DNA from: Lentisphaeria bacterium | Lineage (GTDB): Bacteria > Verrucomicrobiota > Lentisphaeria > Victivallales > Victivallaceae | Direction of reading: 5' to 3' | Length of the DNA: 64,000 nt | NCBI GenBank assembly: GCA_022009855.1 | Contig: CP091727.1 | Span: 3,720,001-3,784,000, forward strand | Shown: piece after piece, positions 50,429 through 59,485 of the stretch | How the letters are laid out: every line of letters begins with the position of its first letter | Position numbering within the stretch: the stretch's first letter is position 1 | Position numbers and translations under genes: made by a program | Notes under the pieces: generated by a model | Told to the model about the DNA's origin: nothing | Databases searched by the model: none | The model's input: only the letters and a program-made list of their open reading frames with translations

Positions 50429-51760
50429 CTATTTTCCTATGCAGAAACGGCTGAAAATGTGATCGAGAATATCCGGTTCCACGCTGCGACCGGTGATCGC
50501 GCCGACCAGACGGCGCGCCTCCCTCAACTGGGCGGAGGCGATTTCAAAATCGCCGGATTCGACGTTGCGAACCGCTTCCGGAAGCAGTTCGAGCGCTTCC
50601 CGGAGCAGTGCCGCATGGCGGGCATTGACCGCCACTTCCGGTTCCGCCGGGTGCGGGTCGTGCACTGCGGCGGCGGCGAAGGCATCCAGCAGAGAATCCA
50701 GCCCGGCACCGGTTTTCGCCGAGAGTTTCACCACCGGCGGCGGAAGTTCCGGCAGCTCCCGGTCCGGAACCAGATCGATCTTGTTCCAGACGGCGATTCT
50801 CCCCGGAGGCGCGGAGTGTTCCAGCTCGGCAAGCTCCTCGTCGAGCTGTTCCGCCGAGGCGTCGAGCAGCCAGAAGGTAACGCGGGCCGCGGCGATGGAA
50901 CGGCGGCTTCGTTCAACCCCTTCCTGTTCGATCGGGTCGTCGCTCCGGCGCAGTCCGGCCGTGTCGGTAAGTCGCACCGGCAGCCCCCGGAGGACGGTTG
51001 AAACTTCGACGGTATCCCGGGTCGTCCCCGGAATCGCCGTGACGATCGCCCGGTCGTAGCCGACCAGCCGATTGAGCAGACTGGATTTCCCGGCATTGGG
51101 GCGCCCGGCCAGCACCAGGCTGACACCGTCGCGAAGTGTCGCGCCGAGTTCACGGGTTTCGAGCAGTGAACCGAGTTCGGCTGCGACGGCGTTGATTTTC
51201 GCCGCCACGTCCGGATCCCAGGCCAGCTCCTCTTCTGGGAAATCCAGGTGGGATTCACACTCCGCCCGAAGTTCGTTCAGAGTCCCCCAGAGCGCATCGA
51301 GGCGGCGGCTGAGCGAACCGGCAAGCTGTCGCTCCGCGACGTTCAACGCCTGTTCGCTCCCGGCGCCGATGACATCGGCGACCGCTTCTGCCTGAACAAG
51401 ATCCATCTTGCCATTGACGAAGGCGCGGAAGGTGAACTCCCCCGGCTCCGCCATCCGACAGCCGGAGGAGAGCAGCAACCGGAGCAGGGCATCCGCAGTC
51501 GCCGCTCCACCGTGACAGTGAAGCTCCACCACATCGTCGCCGGTGTAGCTGGCGGGGGCTTTCATGTAGACGGCGAGCGCGCTGTCGCTGCCTGCGTGTC
51601 CGAGCAACATCGTCCGGGCATTTGCCGGAGAGAGCGGAGTCTTGCCGTGCCACACTCGGTTGCCGATGGCGAGGGCGTCGGGGCCGGAGATGCGGAGGAT
51701 GGAAATCGCTCCGCCGATCCCGGTCGCGGGCGCTGCGATGTTGTCACTGGTATTCATCAT
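50429..51760 (-). CDS. mnmE: tRNA uridine-5-carboxymethylaminomethyl modification GTPase
   Basis: Intact, 443 residues. MnmE with MnmG installs the cmnm5 group at wobble U34. N-terminal tetrahydrofolate domain (SDNIAAPATGIGGAISILRI, YTGDDVVELHCHGGAATADA, CRMAEPGEFTFRAFVNGKMD, LVQAEAVADVIGA), then the G domain: VLAGRPNAGKSSLLNRLVGY (G1), VTAIPGTTRDTVEVSTVL (G2), LTDTAGLRRSDDPIEQEGVE (G3), VWNKIDLV (G4). It ends with the invariant DILDHIFSRFCIGK, whose Cys is the family's catalytic residue. The ATG at 51760 or the adjacent one at 51757 starts it. Confidence 0.98.
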   Translation of the reverse strand: MMNTSDNIAAPATGIGGAISILRISGPDALAIGNRVWHGKTPLSPANARTMLLGHAGSDSALAVYMKAPASYTGDDVVELHCHGGAATADALLRLLLSSGCRMAEPGEFTFRAFVNGKMDLVQAEAVADVIGAGSEQALNVAERQLAGSLSRRLDALWGTLNELRAECESHLDFPEEELAWDPDVAAKINAVAAELGSLLETRELGATLRDGVSLVLAGRPNAGKSSLLNRLVGYDRAIVTAIPGTTRDTVEVSTVLRGLPVRLTDTAGLRRSDDPIEQEGVERSRRSIAAARVTFWLLDASAEQLDEELAELEHSAPPGRIAVWNKIDLVPDRELPELPPPVVKLSAKTGAGLDSLLDAFAAAAVHDPHPAEPEVAVNARHAALLREALELLPEAVRNVESGDFEIASAQLREARRLVGAITGRSVEPDILDHIFSRFCIGK

Positions 51761-51816
51761 TTCATACAATAGCACATCGCCCTTTCAAATGCCAGTGCCG
51801 GAAGTTTTTTTATAAC

Positions 51817-51844
51817 TTGACAGCAAAAAAATCCGGGTTATATT
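51817..51844 (+). promoter_or_regulatory. Sigma70-type promoter
   Basis: TTGACA (51817-51822) and TATATT (51839-51844) with a 16-base spacer lie about 70 bases upstream of ATG 51913 and point rightward, divergent from mnmE. Confidence 0.75.
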
Positions 51845-51912
51845 AGCATAAAGTGCTGTGGAACCCTCTTTCCCGCAGCGGTCAGTTCGGCAACAGCGAA
51901 AGGAGCAATGTC

Positions 51913-52629
51913 ATGGGGTTGGTGAAGATTACCGGTGCCCGGGTCCTGATGCGTCGAATCGTGACGCTGGTGATTCTGGTGATTCTTGCGATTGGAGCGT
52001 GGTGGTGCTGGCAGAATCGTGACTGGCTGATCTACAAGGCGCAGCGGCAGTATGACCGTCAGGCGTATGGATTGAACTGGAAGACCGACATCAGCACCGG
52101 AGGGGACAAGGCTCGCCGCGAAAACAAGGAGATCGTGATCGCCTTTCTCAAGGAGGGGCATGCGGACAGCGACAAGCTGAAGAAATCGATCTTTCCCGAT
52201 CCCGGTTTCAAGGTGGTGGAGAACAACTATGTGCTGCTGCTGGTGGACTATCCGCAGGACACCTCGAAGATGTCGTCTCGCGAGAAGGCCTTCTGCGATG
52301 AATTGATCAAGCGCTACGCGGTGGATCGTTTCGCCGTCTTTCTGGTGGCGGCGCCGAAGGAGGGCGGACAGCAGGAGATCCGTCGTTTCACCTATGCCGG
52401 AGAGCGTCCCCGGGCCCTGCTGGACAAGCTGGCCGGCGGCCGTTTCATTGCGAAAAAGGCGGTGGACAGCACGCCGCAGATGAAGAGTCTCGACGTGCCG
52501 GATGTCTCGAAACTCAAGGAGCTGGTTCCGGGCGAAGGCACCATCACCGTCGGTGAGGACCCGGCTGAAGCTCCGGCGCCGGAGAAGAAGGGCACCATCA
52601 CGGTCGGCGGGGAACCGGCGGCGCAGTGA
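51913..52629 (+). CDS. Membrane-anchored thioredoxin-fold protein lacking CXXC
   Basis: Intact, 238 residues. ATG 51913 has AAAGGAG eight bases upstream. An N-terminal membrane anchor (RRIVTLVILVILAIGAWWCW) precedes a thioredoxin-like domain (WKTDISTGGDKARRENKEIV, IAFLKEGHADSDKLKKSIFP, NNYVLLLVDYPQDTSKMSSR, YAVDRFAVFLVAAPKEGGQQ). Where thioredoxins carry CXXC it reads EGHADSDK, so it should be redox-inactive. The Pro/Glu-rich C-terminal tail carries GTITVG twice. Function unknown; a periplasmic scaffold or chaperone role is possible. Its last 32 bases overlap the convergent glycosyltransferase gene. Confidence 0.7.
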   Translation: MGLVKITGARVLMRRIVTLVILVILAIGAWWCWQNRDWLIYKAQRQYDRQAYGLNWKTDISTGGDKARRENKEIVIAFLKEGHADSDKLKKSIFPDPGFKVVENNYVLLLVDYPQDTSKMSSREKAFCDELIKRYAVDRFAVFLVAAPKEGGQQEIRRFTYAGERPRALLDKLAGGRFIAKKAVDSTPQMKSLDVPDVSKLKELVPGEGTITVGEDPAEAPAPEKKGTITVGGEPAAQ

Positions 52630-53715
52630 TTCCGGTCACCTCCTGAAGGAGGGTGTCCCAGCGGGCGAAGACGTCGTCAACGGATAGAGCGCGAATTTTT
52701 CGGGCGGCGGCTTCGCCCAGTTTGTGTCGCAATGCTTCATCGGACATGAGGCGGTCCAGCGCATGAGCGAACGCCGCCGTGTCATTTGCCGGCACAAGAA
52801 GGCCATCCTGTTCCGGCTGGATGAGGTCCTGTGGCCCGAACTGGCAGTCGAAGGCGGTGCAGGCGCAACCGGCCGCCATCGCTTCAAGCAGAATGTTCGG
52901 CATGCCTTCCGAGCGGGAGGAGAGGGCGAAGATTTCCGCTTCCGGCAGCAACTGCGCCAGTTTTCTCGTATTTCCCGGAAGAAATATTCTTCCTGCTGTC
53001 GGGGAGTTGTCGATTTTCCGCTGCAGCATTTGTCGGTCCTCGCCTTCTCCGAAAATGTGGAGTGTCCACTCCGGATGTTTCGCGCCTGCGACGGCAAAGG
53101 CGTCGATCAGATTGTCGAATCCCTTTGTGCCACATCAGGCGTCCGGCGGCGACGATCGCCTTTTTTCGGCAGGAGCCGCGGAGCGGTTTCCGGCCGCTGC
53201 GGCGGAATGGGCGGCGGATTGGGAATCACCGTGCACCGGCCCCGGTCAAGGTGATAGTAGGGAATGCAGAACTCTTCGGCCTGCCGGGTCTGGCAGACGA
53301 AACGGTCGGCCAAACGGAAAAGAAGTTTTCGTTTCCACTGCATTCCCCGGGTGAGTGTGTCCTGTGCCGGGTTCCCCCGTTCCGACAGGATCACCCGGTA
53401 CCGCCCCAGCAGTTTGCCGTAGGTAACGGCGAAAATGTTGGCGCCGCAGAGAAAACTTATGATGACGTCCGGATTCAGTTCCCGGAGCATCCGACGGACG
53501 GAAAGTCGGTAGGCGATTCTTCCCTTCGGCAGCTCCCACAGCTTGAGGAGACGGATGCGGCTGTCCAGAATCCACTGACTGTTTTCCCGGCAGAACGGTT
53601 CAAAACAGCCGACCGCGACCTCATGGCCGGCTTCGGTCCAGTGATTGACCAGCCGGCTCATGACATGTTCGGCTCCGCCGTCTTTGATGCACGAAATCAG
53701 AAAAACGATTTTCAT
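52598..53715 (-). CDS. GT4-family glycosyltransferase (frame-broken)
   Basis: MKIVFLISCIKDGGAEHVMS, RLVNHWTEAGHEVAVGC is the N-terminal Rossmann domain with the GGAE motif. After breaks near 53165 and 53125 (restoring AIVAAGRLMWHKGFDNLIDA) come FGEGEDRQMLQRKIDN, RIFLPGNTRKLAQLLPEAEI, and FALSSRSEGMPNILLEAMAA, GCACTAFDCQFGPQDLI (the E-x7-E nucleotide-sugar motif, GT-B fold). About 372 residues. It lies 22 bases downstream of asnB in the same direction, suggesting a surface glycan assembly locus. Donor and acceptor unknown. Confidence 0.88.
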
Positions 53716-53737
53716 ATTCTCTTCGGATATGATCGGC

Positions 53738-55594
53738 TCAGCTGAAATACGCCTTTTTCTGCTGCCGCCACAGTTCAAAAATAAAAAGTGTCCAGATGGA
53801 GTGTTCTCGATCTTTGCAGCTCAGATCGCACAAACCGTTGAACAGTGTTCTGGCATAGGAGAAATTCAAGAAGGGATTCTCTTTTTCCGCCTGGCCGGAG
53901 AACAGCAGCTCTTCGACCTTTTCCCGCAGTTCATTCCGTAGCCATCCGGCGATCGGAACTCCGAATCCTTTCTTCTCCCGTTCCCACAGTTTACGGGGAA
54001 CATATTTCTCCAGCAGCTTTTTCAGAAGAAACTTGGTGTCGCCGTCGCGGATCATGAAGGAATCCGGCAGCGTGTTGGCAAATTCCGTGACGCTTTTCGC
54101 CAGCAGCGGAGTACGCACTTCCAGCGAATAGTGCATACTTGCCCGGTCTACTTTCGTCAGCACACTGTTCATGTAGTACACCTGGTCCAGATACTGCCAG
54201 ATGCGTCCTCCCGACAGTTTTCTGCCGTCGAGCTTCTTTCCCCAGCGGTAGAAGTCTGATTTCCGAATCGGATACCGTCGTCCGGCAATCCGGTCGAAAT
54301 CCTGATAGGAAAATACGTAGCTGTTGCAGGTGTGCAGTTCGGTCGATGTGAGCCAGGCCAGCCGTCTGCCGCGTTCTGCTGATACCGGAGTCAGCAGACG
54401 GCCGAGAGCATAGCGGAGAAGTCCGGGTAGCATGCGGTGCCTGCCGACAATCCGGTCAAAATTCCGGTAATGAAGGTATCCGCCGAAATGCTCGTCGCCG
54501 CCGTCTCCGGAAAGAACGACTGTTGCCAGCGGGCGCGTATTGCGGGAGAGCAGCAGCATCGGCAGCAGGGAGGAGTCGAAAAATGGCTCTCCGCAGATTT
54601 CCGGAATCTGATTCACATATTCGAAAAGCTCCTTGACAGACATGGTATACTCATGGTGATCTGTCCTCAGATATTCCGCGATTGCGCGGGCATAGGGCGC
54701 TTCGTTGTATGCGGCCTCTTCAAAACCGATGGAGAAGGTTTGAAGTTTTCCGCCGGTAAATTCCTGCGTCAAAGCGGAAATCAGCGTGGAATCGATTCCG
54801 CCGGAAAGAAAGGTGCCGATCGGTGTGTCGGCGATCAGACGGTGGCAGACGGAGTCGCGAAGCCGTTCGTCAAGCTGTTCCACCGCTTCTTCTACCGTTC
54901 CTCGGAAGGTCGAGGTAGCATCGAGATCGATCTGCCAGAACGGCCGATTTCGTACGATTGCACCGTTTTTCCATTCCAGAAAATGAGCATTCTTCAATTT
55001 GAAGGTGCTGCGATAGATGGCCCGGGGAGCCGAAATGTAACCGAACATGAGGTACTCATAGTACGCATCAGGATCAATCCGGCGTTCAAAACCGGGGAGT
55101 TTCTCCAGCGCCTGCATTTCGGAGGCAAATGCGATCCCTCCGTTTTGCAGATAATAGTACAGCGGTTTCACCCCCCACCGGTCCCGGGCGAGATAGAGGG
55201 ACTCGCCGTCTGTGGCGGCAAGGGCGAACATGCCGTCGAAACGCTCCAATGCTTCGATCCCCCATTCATTGAGCGCCTGACAGAGCACTTCTGTATCACA
55301 ATGAGTGGAGAATTGATATCCCCGGTCACGCAACTGTGCGGCGATCTCCCGGAAGTTGTAGAGTTCTCCATTGAATACCACGGTCCATTTTCCCCGGGTC
55401 ATCGGCTGGTGACCGGCAGGAGAGAGATCCAGTACGGCGAGCCGCCGGTGACCGAACCAGCCGGAAAATTTTCCGACGGAAACCGCCTCAATCCCTGAAT
55501 CATCGGGACCGCGATGGGCCAGAGAATCAGTCATCTCCCGACAGACTTCCGCGCCGTATTGCGGAAAATTGAGAAATCCGGCAATTCCACACAT
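53738..55594 (-). CDS. asnB: Asparagine synthase (glutamine-hydrolysing), AsnB type
   Basis: Intact, 618 residues. The N-terminal class II glutaminase domain begins MCGIAGFLNFPQYG (catalytic Cys2), then LAHRGPDDSGIEAV and VVFNGELYNFREIAAQL. The synthetase domain has GTFLSGGIDSTLISALTQEF (PPi loop SGGxDS), VVLSGDGGDEHFGGYLHYRN and LTKVDRASMHYSLEVRTPLL. AsnB-like enzymes between glycosyltransferases often amidate uronic acids of surface polysaccharides rather than aspartate; both are possible. It is flanked by two GT4 genes on the same strand. Confidence 0.93.
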   Translation of the reverse strand: MCGIAGFLNFPQYGAEVCREMTDSLAHRGPDDSGIEAVSVGKFSGWFGHRRLAVLDLSPAGHQPMTRGKWTVVFNGELYNFREIAAQLRDRGYQFSTHCDTEVLCQALNEWGIEALERFDGMFALAATDGESLYLARDRWGVKPLYYYLQNGGIAFASEMQALEKLPGFERRIDPDAYYEYLMFGYISAPRAIYRSTFKLKNAHFLEWKNGAIVRNRPFWQIDLDATSTFRGTVEEAVEQLDERLRDSVCHRLIADTPIGTFLSGGIDSTLISALTQEFTGGKLQTFSIGFEEAAYNEAPYARAIAEYLRTDHHEYTMSVKELFEYVNQIPEICGEPFFDSSLLPMLLLSRNTRPLATVVLSGDGGDEHFGGYLHYRNFDRIVGRHRMLPGLLRYALGRLLTPVSAERGRRLAWLTSTELHTCNSYVFSYQDFDRIAGRRYPIRKSDFYRWGKKLDGRKLSGGRIWQYLDQVYYMNSVLTKVDRASMHYSLEVRTPLLAKSVTEFANTLPDSFMIRDGDTKFLLKKLLEKYVPRKLWEREKKGFGVPIAGWLRNELREKVEELLFSGQAEKENPFLNFSYARTLFNGLCDLSCKDREHSIWTLFIFELWRQQKKAYFS

Positions 55595-55650
55595 AGAAAA
55601 ATGATACGTTTAAATTCAATTGCAAAGGGAAAAACTGTTCTGTTGCTCGT

Positions 55651-56744
55651 TCAGCACACCTCTTCGATCAGGTTTATCCAGCAATTCACGATTTTTTCTT
55701 CTCCTGACCATTCTTGAATTTCGCTGGCTGCTGTACCCAATTTCCTGCGGAGGGCGGCATCCCCCATGAGCTGCTTTAACGCTTCCGTAAGTGCCGGGAT
55801 ATCTTCTACAGGAACCAGCAGACCGTTGCTTTGATGGGTAATGAGTTCCGCTGGACCAAATTTACAATCCGCCGCAATAACCGGCAGACCGGCAGCCATC
55901 GCTTCCATCAATGCATTGGGCAAGCCTTCGAAACGGGAAGGCAGGACAAAAATGTCCGATCGTTCCAGTTCCGCATAAACATCAGTGGTGATTCCGCGAA
56001 AATGTACCCGATTTCCCAAGCCGAGCTGATTCCGCTGCTTTTTCCAACTCCTCCCGCAACGGGCCCTGTCCGAAGATGTCCAGTTTCCATTCCGGAAAAT
56101 CCTTTGCCGCTTCGGCAAATGCCGAAAGAAGAAGATCTAATCCTTTCTGATGTGCCAGCCGACCGACGGCAATGAGTCGCGGATACTGGCATCGGGGCAG
56201 CTTTGCTGCACACGAAACGGTCGGACGGGGTTGGAAATCACATGAGTAATTTTTTCTGGAATACTCCAGGGAGCTTCCAGCAACAATTGTTTAATTGCAT
56301 TAGTTTGCAATACGAAAGCACTGACATGTCGGAAGCCTCTCCGCAGTAAAAAGAGCCCTTTTTTGTTGAAACTGCTGAGATCATAATTCATGTCTGCCTG
56401 TTCCGATAATATGATCGGAGTTTTGCTGAATTGCAGGCTCATTGCGATTGCAACGTTGGATTTCCAGAGAAAACCGATGACGCAATCCGCCTTATATTTC
56501 AAAAAATTGCGGCGAGTTTCCCATAGCTGCAACAATCCGTCGGAATATTTCATCAAAGGCAGGTTTTCAATTTGAATCCTGGAATCCAGCGGATATATGC
56601 CTTTTTCGGATCAGCAAGATGATCCAATAGAATAGTGACATCGTATCCAGCGTTCACCAATCCGTTGCTCAGAACGCAGACACTGCGTTCTGCTCCGCCG
56701 GGTTCGATTGTCGGAATACAGACAAGGATCCTTTTTTTTCGCAT
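55651..56744 (-). CDS. GT4-family glycosyltransferase, second (frame-broken)
   Basis: KKRILVCIPTIEPGGAERSV, CVLSNGLVNAGYDVTILLDH, NVAIAMSLQFSKTPIILSEQ, VLQTNAIKQLLLEAP, ITHVISNPVRPF, HQKGLDLLLSAFAEAAKDFP, DIFGQGPLREELEKAAE, VHFRGITTDVYAELERSDIF and VLPSRFEGLPNALMEAMAAG (E-x7-E) define a GT-B retaining glycosyltransferase. Breaks lie near 56555, 56150 and 56035. AT-richer than the window average. It starts 56-bp upstream of asnB's neighbourhood and is probably part of the same surface glycan locus. Confidence 0.88.
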
Positions 56745-57083
56745 GTTAACTCCAAATGATAAGTTGAATTCAAGATCACATGGATTCTCAATAGACAGCT
56801 CGTTTCCCACTGTACCATTCCGTGTAATCTCCATGGTGAAACGAGCAAGAGGTTGTTTTTTTGAGAGACTTTTTTATCCGATCGAAGCTCCCTGGTTTCA
56901 GTTTACAGCACACTTTTTTCTGCGATGTCAAAACATTATTTGATGTGTATTACCCCAAGCGGATCGTTGCAACTTTAAGCTGAAATATTATTAAAGTAGA
57001 ATACATCAAAAAATAATTCTGTCAAGTGAATAATTTGATTCTATATATGGTATTTTGAAAAAATAAAGTAAAAAGATAGTGTG
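56745..57083. other. AT-rich gene-free stretch
   Basis: About 340 bases, clearly AT-richer than the surrounding genes, with several A/T runs and stop codons in all frames. I see no gene. It links the glycan locus to the transposase remnant and may be mobile-element debris. Confidence 0.6.
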
Positions 57084-57240
57084 TCAAAAGTCAAGCTCCT
57101 TTCGCTGATTATTTGGAAATTTGTCATTGAAAGGGGTATTATGAACGACCATGGAGCGAAGGATCAGAAGCATTTTCCGCATGCAAGCGTACCGAGCTGT
57201 CATCTTTTTCTTACCTTTTCCAATTAAGCTGGCATGAGAT
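57084..57240 (-). pseudogene. C-terminal remnant of an IS110/IS1111-family transposase
   Basis: The frame reads SHASLIGKGKKKMTARYACM, RKMLLILRSMVVHNTPFND, then a stop at 57084. The succession GKGK-K, ACMRK-LLIL, N-TPF is the usual C-terminal end of IS110-type (Transposase_20) proteins. Nothing transposase-like is found upstream; the frame instead runs antisense into the LamG gene. It differs from the C-terminus of the intact element at 59934, so it is from another subgroup. Confidence 0.6.
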
Positions 57241-57372
57241 ACTGCAAAAATGTTTTCTTGTGTCAACGGCAGTGTCTCAGGAGTGATGAGAGAAAACGTT
57301 GACATCGTTCCTTTTATATATGACCGCATGAAAAGTTGCGGGTGTAACTCTGGCAATCATGGAGGGATGAAC

Positions 57373-58128
57373 ATGGCACTTTCGGACGTTTTGAACAACC
57401 TGACCGGTGCGCGCGATGCGCTGGTGACGGCGATCAACGAAAAGGGAGGTCCGCTTGACGCCACTGCGACGCTTCGGCAGTGCGCGGAGGCGGTGGAAAA
57501 CCTCACGGCGGGCGGAGGAGCAACCTCTGCTGAAACCATTCCGGGACAGTTGTTTTACGCCTCCTTCTCGGAAGACTCCGAACGTGTGGAAAGCGGTCAG
57601 ATTATGACCAAAATCGGCACACCGCAGTTTGTGATGGAGGATGGCGTCTCGTGCGTCAACCTTCAAAACGTTGTATTCCAGGTTGACTATCCGGTATTCA
57701 GCAAGGGCCATCCGTTTACAATCAGCTATTGGGGAAAACGTCCCGAGCAAGAATCGGCCTCAAACCCGTGCGTGTTAGGACAAGGGGTTTTCAGTGGCTA
57801 TGGTATAGTTTCTATAATACATAGTTCCTCAGGGTTCAATGCATCAAACGCTCAATACTGGACGGAATGTCCGGTTGCTGATCCAACCATTTTTCACCAC
57901 TATGTGGTAACGTATGACTCTCGCTACAAAATGTTTGTTGATGGGGAAAAGCTTGCTGAAAGCGAAACGGAATTCACCCTCAATATCCAGAGCAAACCGA
58001 CGTATATAGGGGCGGAGGGGGCAACGGTAAGAGGGGCAATATTTTATTTAGCAAACCTGAAGATTTTCACCCGGGTTCTCTCCTCCGAGGAGATTGCACA
58101 GCTGTACGGTGAGTTTCTGAATCGGTAA
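57373..58128 (+). CDS. LamG-domain protein with phage-tail-fibre-like N-terminus
   Basis: GGAGGG at 57361-57366 is adjacent to ATG 57367 but six bases from ATG 57373, so 57373 is the start (about 251 residues). No signal peptide. The N-terminus LSDVLNNLTGARDALVTAIN, EKGGPLDATATLRQCAEAVE resembles the short helical I-x-x-KGG/V...T(F/L)..(C/Y)A..I element common at N-termini of phage tail and structural proteins. After a Gly-rich linker comes a LamG/Con A-like domain (GQLFYASFSEDSERVESGQI, HPFTISYWGKRPEQESASNP, FHHYVVTYDSRYKMFVDGEK, AIFYLANLKIFTRVLSSEEI). A prophage-derived or surface lectin-like protein is possible. Confidence 0.7.
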   Translation: MALSDVLNNLTGARDALVTAINEKGGPLDATATLRQCAEAVENLTAGGGATSAETIPGQLFYASFSEDSERVESGQIMTKIGTPQFVMEDGVSCVNLQNVVFQVDYPVFSKGHPFTISYWGKRPEQESASNPCVLGQGVFSGYGIVSIIHSSSGFNASNAQYWTECPVADPTIFHHYVVTYDSRYKMFVDGEKLAESETEFTLNIQSKPTYIGAEGATVRGAIFYLANLKIFTRVLSSEEIAQLYGEFLNR

Positions 58129-58437
58129 ATTCATCGATTTGCCCGAAATGCAGGCGAACGGCGGAAAAAAAGCATTCCATGCTGCTGAACGCCGGCGCAA
58201 CAATGGCTCATGATGCGTCGCGTCCGGGAGAGAGGGCGGAGGGGTTCCGGAAGAAACCACATAAGAACTTGCATTCAAAATCCACTTTTCCCGGCAATTT
58301 TCCATAGGGAGGCGAGATCATTCAGCCGGAATGCCGACTCCAGCATCTTCCCGGCGAGTAGGAGAGCTCTCGAAGAGCGCGTCCCTCCGGCCGCGGCATC
58401 ATGGCCTTATTCTACACAAATTTATCGAAATGAATGC
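58129..58437. other. Gene-free stretch after the LamG gene
   Basis: About 310 bases. Short open frames occur on both strands but have Arg/Ser-rich compositions typical of shadow frames and no family motifs. I see no gene. Confidence 0.6.
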
Positions 58438-58480
58438 AAAAAAGGGCCGTCGCATACCGTAATGAGGGGGGCAACAGCCC
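58438..58480 (-). terminator. Intrinsic terminator after the zinc dehydrogenase gene
   Basis: On the minus strand GGGCTGTTGC (58471-58480) pairs fully, with two G-U pairs, with GCGACGGCCC (58444-58453) and is followed by T6-7. It lies 22 bases after the dehydrogenase stop. Confidence 0.85.
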
Positions 58481-58501
58481 TTTTGCTTCAGGGGACTAGT
58501 T

Positions 58502-59485
58502 TCAGCAGCGGACCACGCCCTTGATGAAGTTGCCGCGATGGAGCTCCATATCCTCGTTGGCCTTGTCAAATTCCTCCATGGAATAGTAGTGAGTCGTCAT
58601 GCCGGTGAACTTCCAGATCCCCCGCGAAAGCAACATCAGACAGCGGCGGCAGAGCCCCGCTTCGTACATGATCCTGCGCTCATGGCAGTTGATCGTGTCG
58701 ATCGCCTTGAAGTTCCACAGCTTGTAGTCGATGGTGCGTGGCCCGTTGTTGTGGTATCCGCCGATGCCGACTCGGCCGTGCGCGCAGACCAGTTCGCCCG
58801 CCAGCTGCAAGCCGTCCTCGGTGCCGGTGAACTCCATCACGTGCGGGAAGCCGATGCCGAAGATGTCGGTCTTGTGTCCGTCGCGGGTCAGGTCCGGCGT
58901 GCCGATCGCCGTCCAGTCGAGCCGGTATTCCGCCGGAATCTCCTCCGGCGCGAGCACCTCGGTCGCCCCCATTTTCTTCGCATTTTCCCGCGCCTCCGGG
59001 CGCTTGTCGATCGCGACGATGTCACCGTAGCCCATCGCCCGGAAGAGGGTGATCATGCCCAGCCCCATGTAGCCGGCACCCACCACAGCGATCGGGTCGC
59101 CGAGCGTGGTCCACGGCATTTTCAGGGCGGCGGAGAGCAGACAGGCGAGCGGTTCGACGATGGCGTCCTCGTCCTTGAGGTTGTCCGGCACGTGGCAGGT
59201 CTTCTCCGGCTCCATGACGATGTATTCGCGGTATCCGCCGCCGCCTAGGCCGGTCACCCGGTCGCCCTCTTTGAAGTCAGCGACGTTCCGTCCGCACTTC
59301 GCCACGACGCCGACCGTCTCGTGGCCGAACACTTCACCCGGCTTTGCGGTCGACCACGGATACCACTCCGAATGGCACATCCCGGTGTAGGTGACTTTGA
59401 CCAGCAGCTGGTCGTCGTTGATTGCCGGAACCGGAACATCGATGATCTTACTTCTGCGGGGACCGGTCATGACGATCTGTTTCAT
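58502..59485 (-). CDS. Zinc-dependent alcohol/polyol dehydrogenase (MDR family)
   Basis: Intact, 327 residues from ATG 59485, which has AAGGAGT upstream. VTYTGMCHSEWYPWSTAKPG carries the catalytic-zinc Cys, GEVFGHETVGVVAKCGRNVA the zinc His-Glu, and DPIAVVGAGYMGLGMITLFR the NAD loop. VEPLACLLSAALKMPW and HVMEFTGTEDGLQLAGELVC are standard. The structural-zinc four-Cys lobe is absent. It probably oxidises a sugar alcohol. Its upstream region and the divergent AraC gene are separated by the IS110 element. Confidence 0.9.
   Translation of the reverse strand: MKQIVMTGPRRSKIIDVPVPAINDDQLLVKVTYTGMCHSEWYPWSTAKPGEVFGHETVGVVAKCGRNVADFKEGDRVTGLGGGGYREYIVMEPEKTCHVPDNLKDEDAIVEPLACLLSAALKMPWTTLGDPIAVVGAGYMGLGMITLFRAMGYGDIVAIDKRPEARENAKKMGATEVLAPEEIPAEYRLDWTAIGTPDLTRDGHKTDIFGIGFPHVMEFTGTEDGLQLAGELVCAHGRVGIGGYHNNGPRTIDYKLWNFKAIDTINCHERRIMYEAGLCRRCLMLLSRGIWKFTGMTTHYYSMEEFDKANEDMELHRGNFIKGVVRC

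Noticed and set aside
57241..57356. Upstream extension of the transposase remnant frame
   Set aside because: Only the 57084-57240 part looks transposase-like; the rest is antisense to the LamG gene's leader region and carries no motif.
57373..58128. Diversity-generating retroelement target
   Set aside because: No reverse transcriptase, template repeat or C-type lectin variable region is visible nearby; the domain is LamG.
58210..58524. Small open frame after the LamG gene
   Set aside because: Arg/Ser-rich, overlaps a terminator and the end of the zinc dehydrogenase, no ribosome-binding site; judged spurious.
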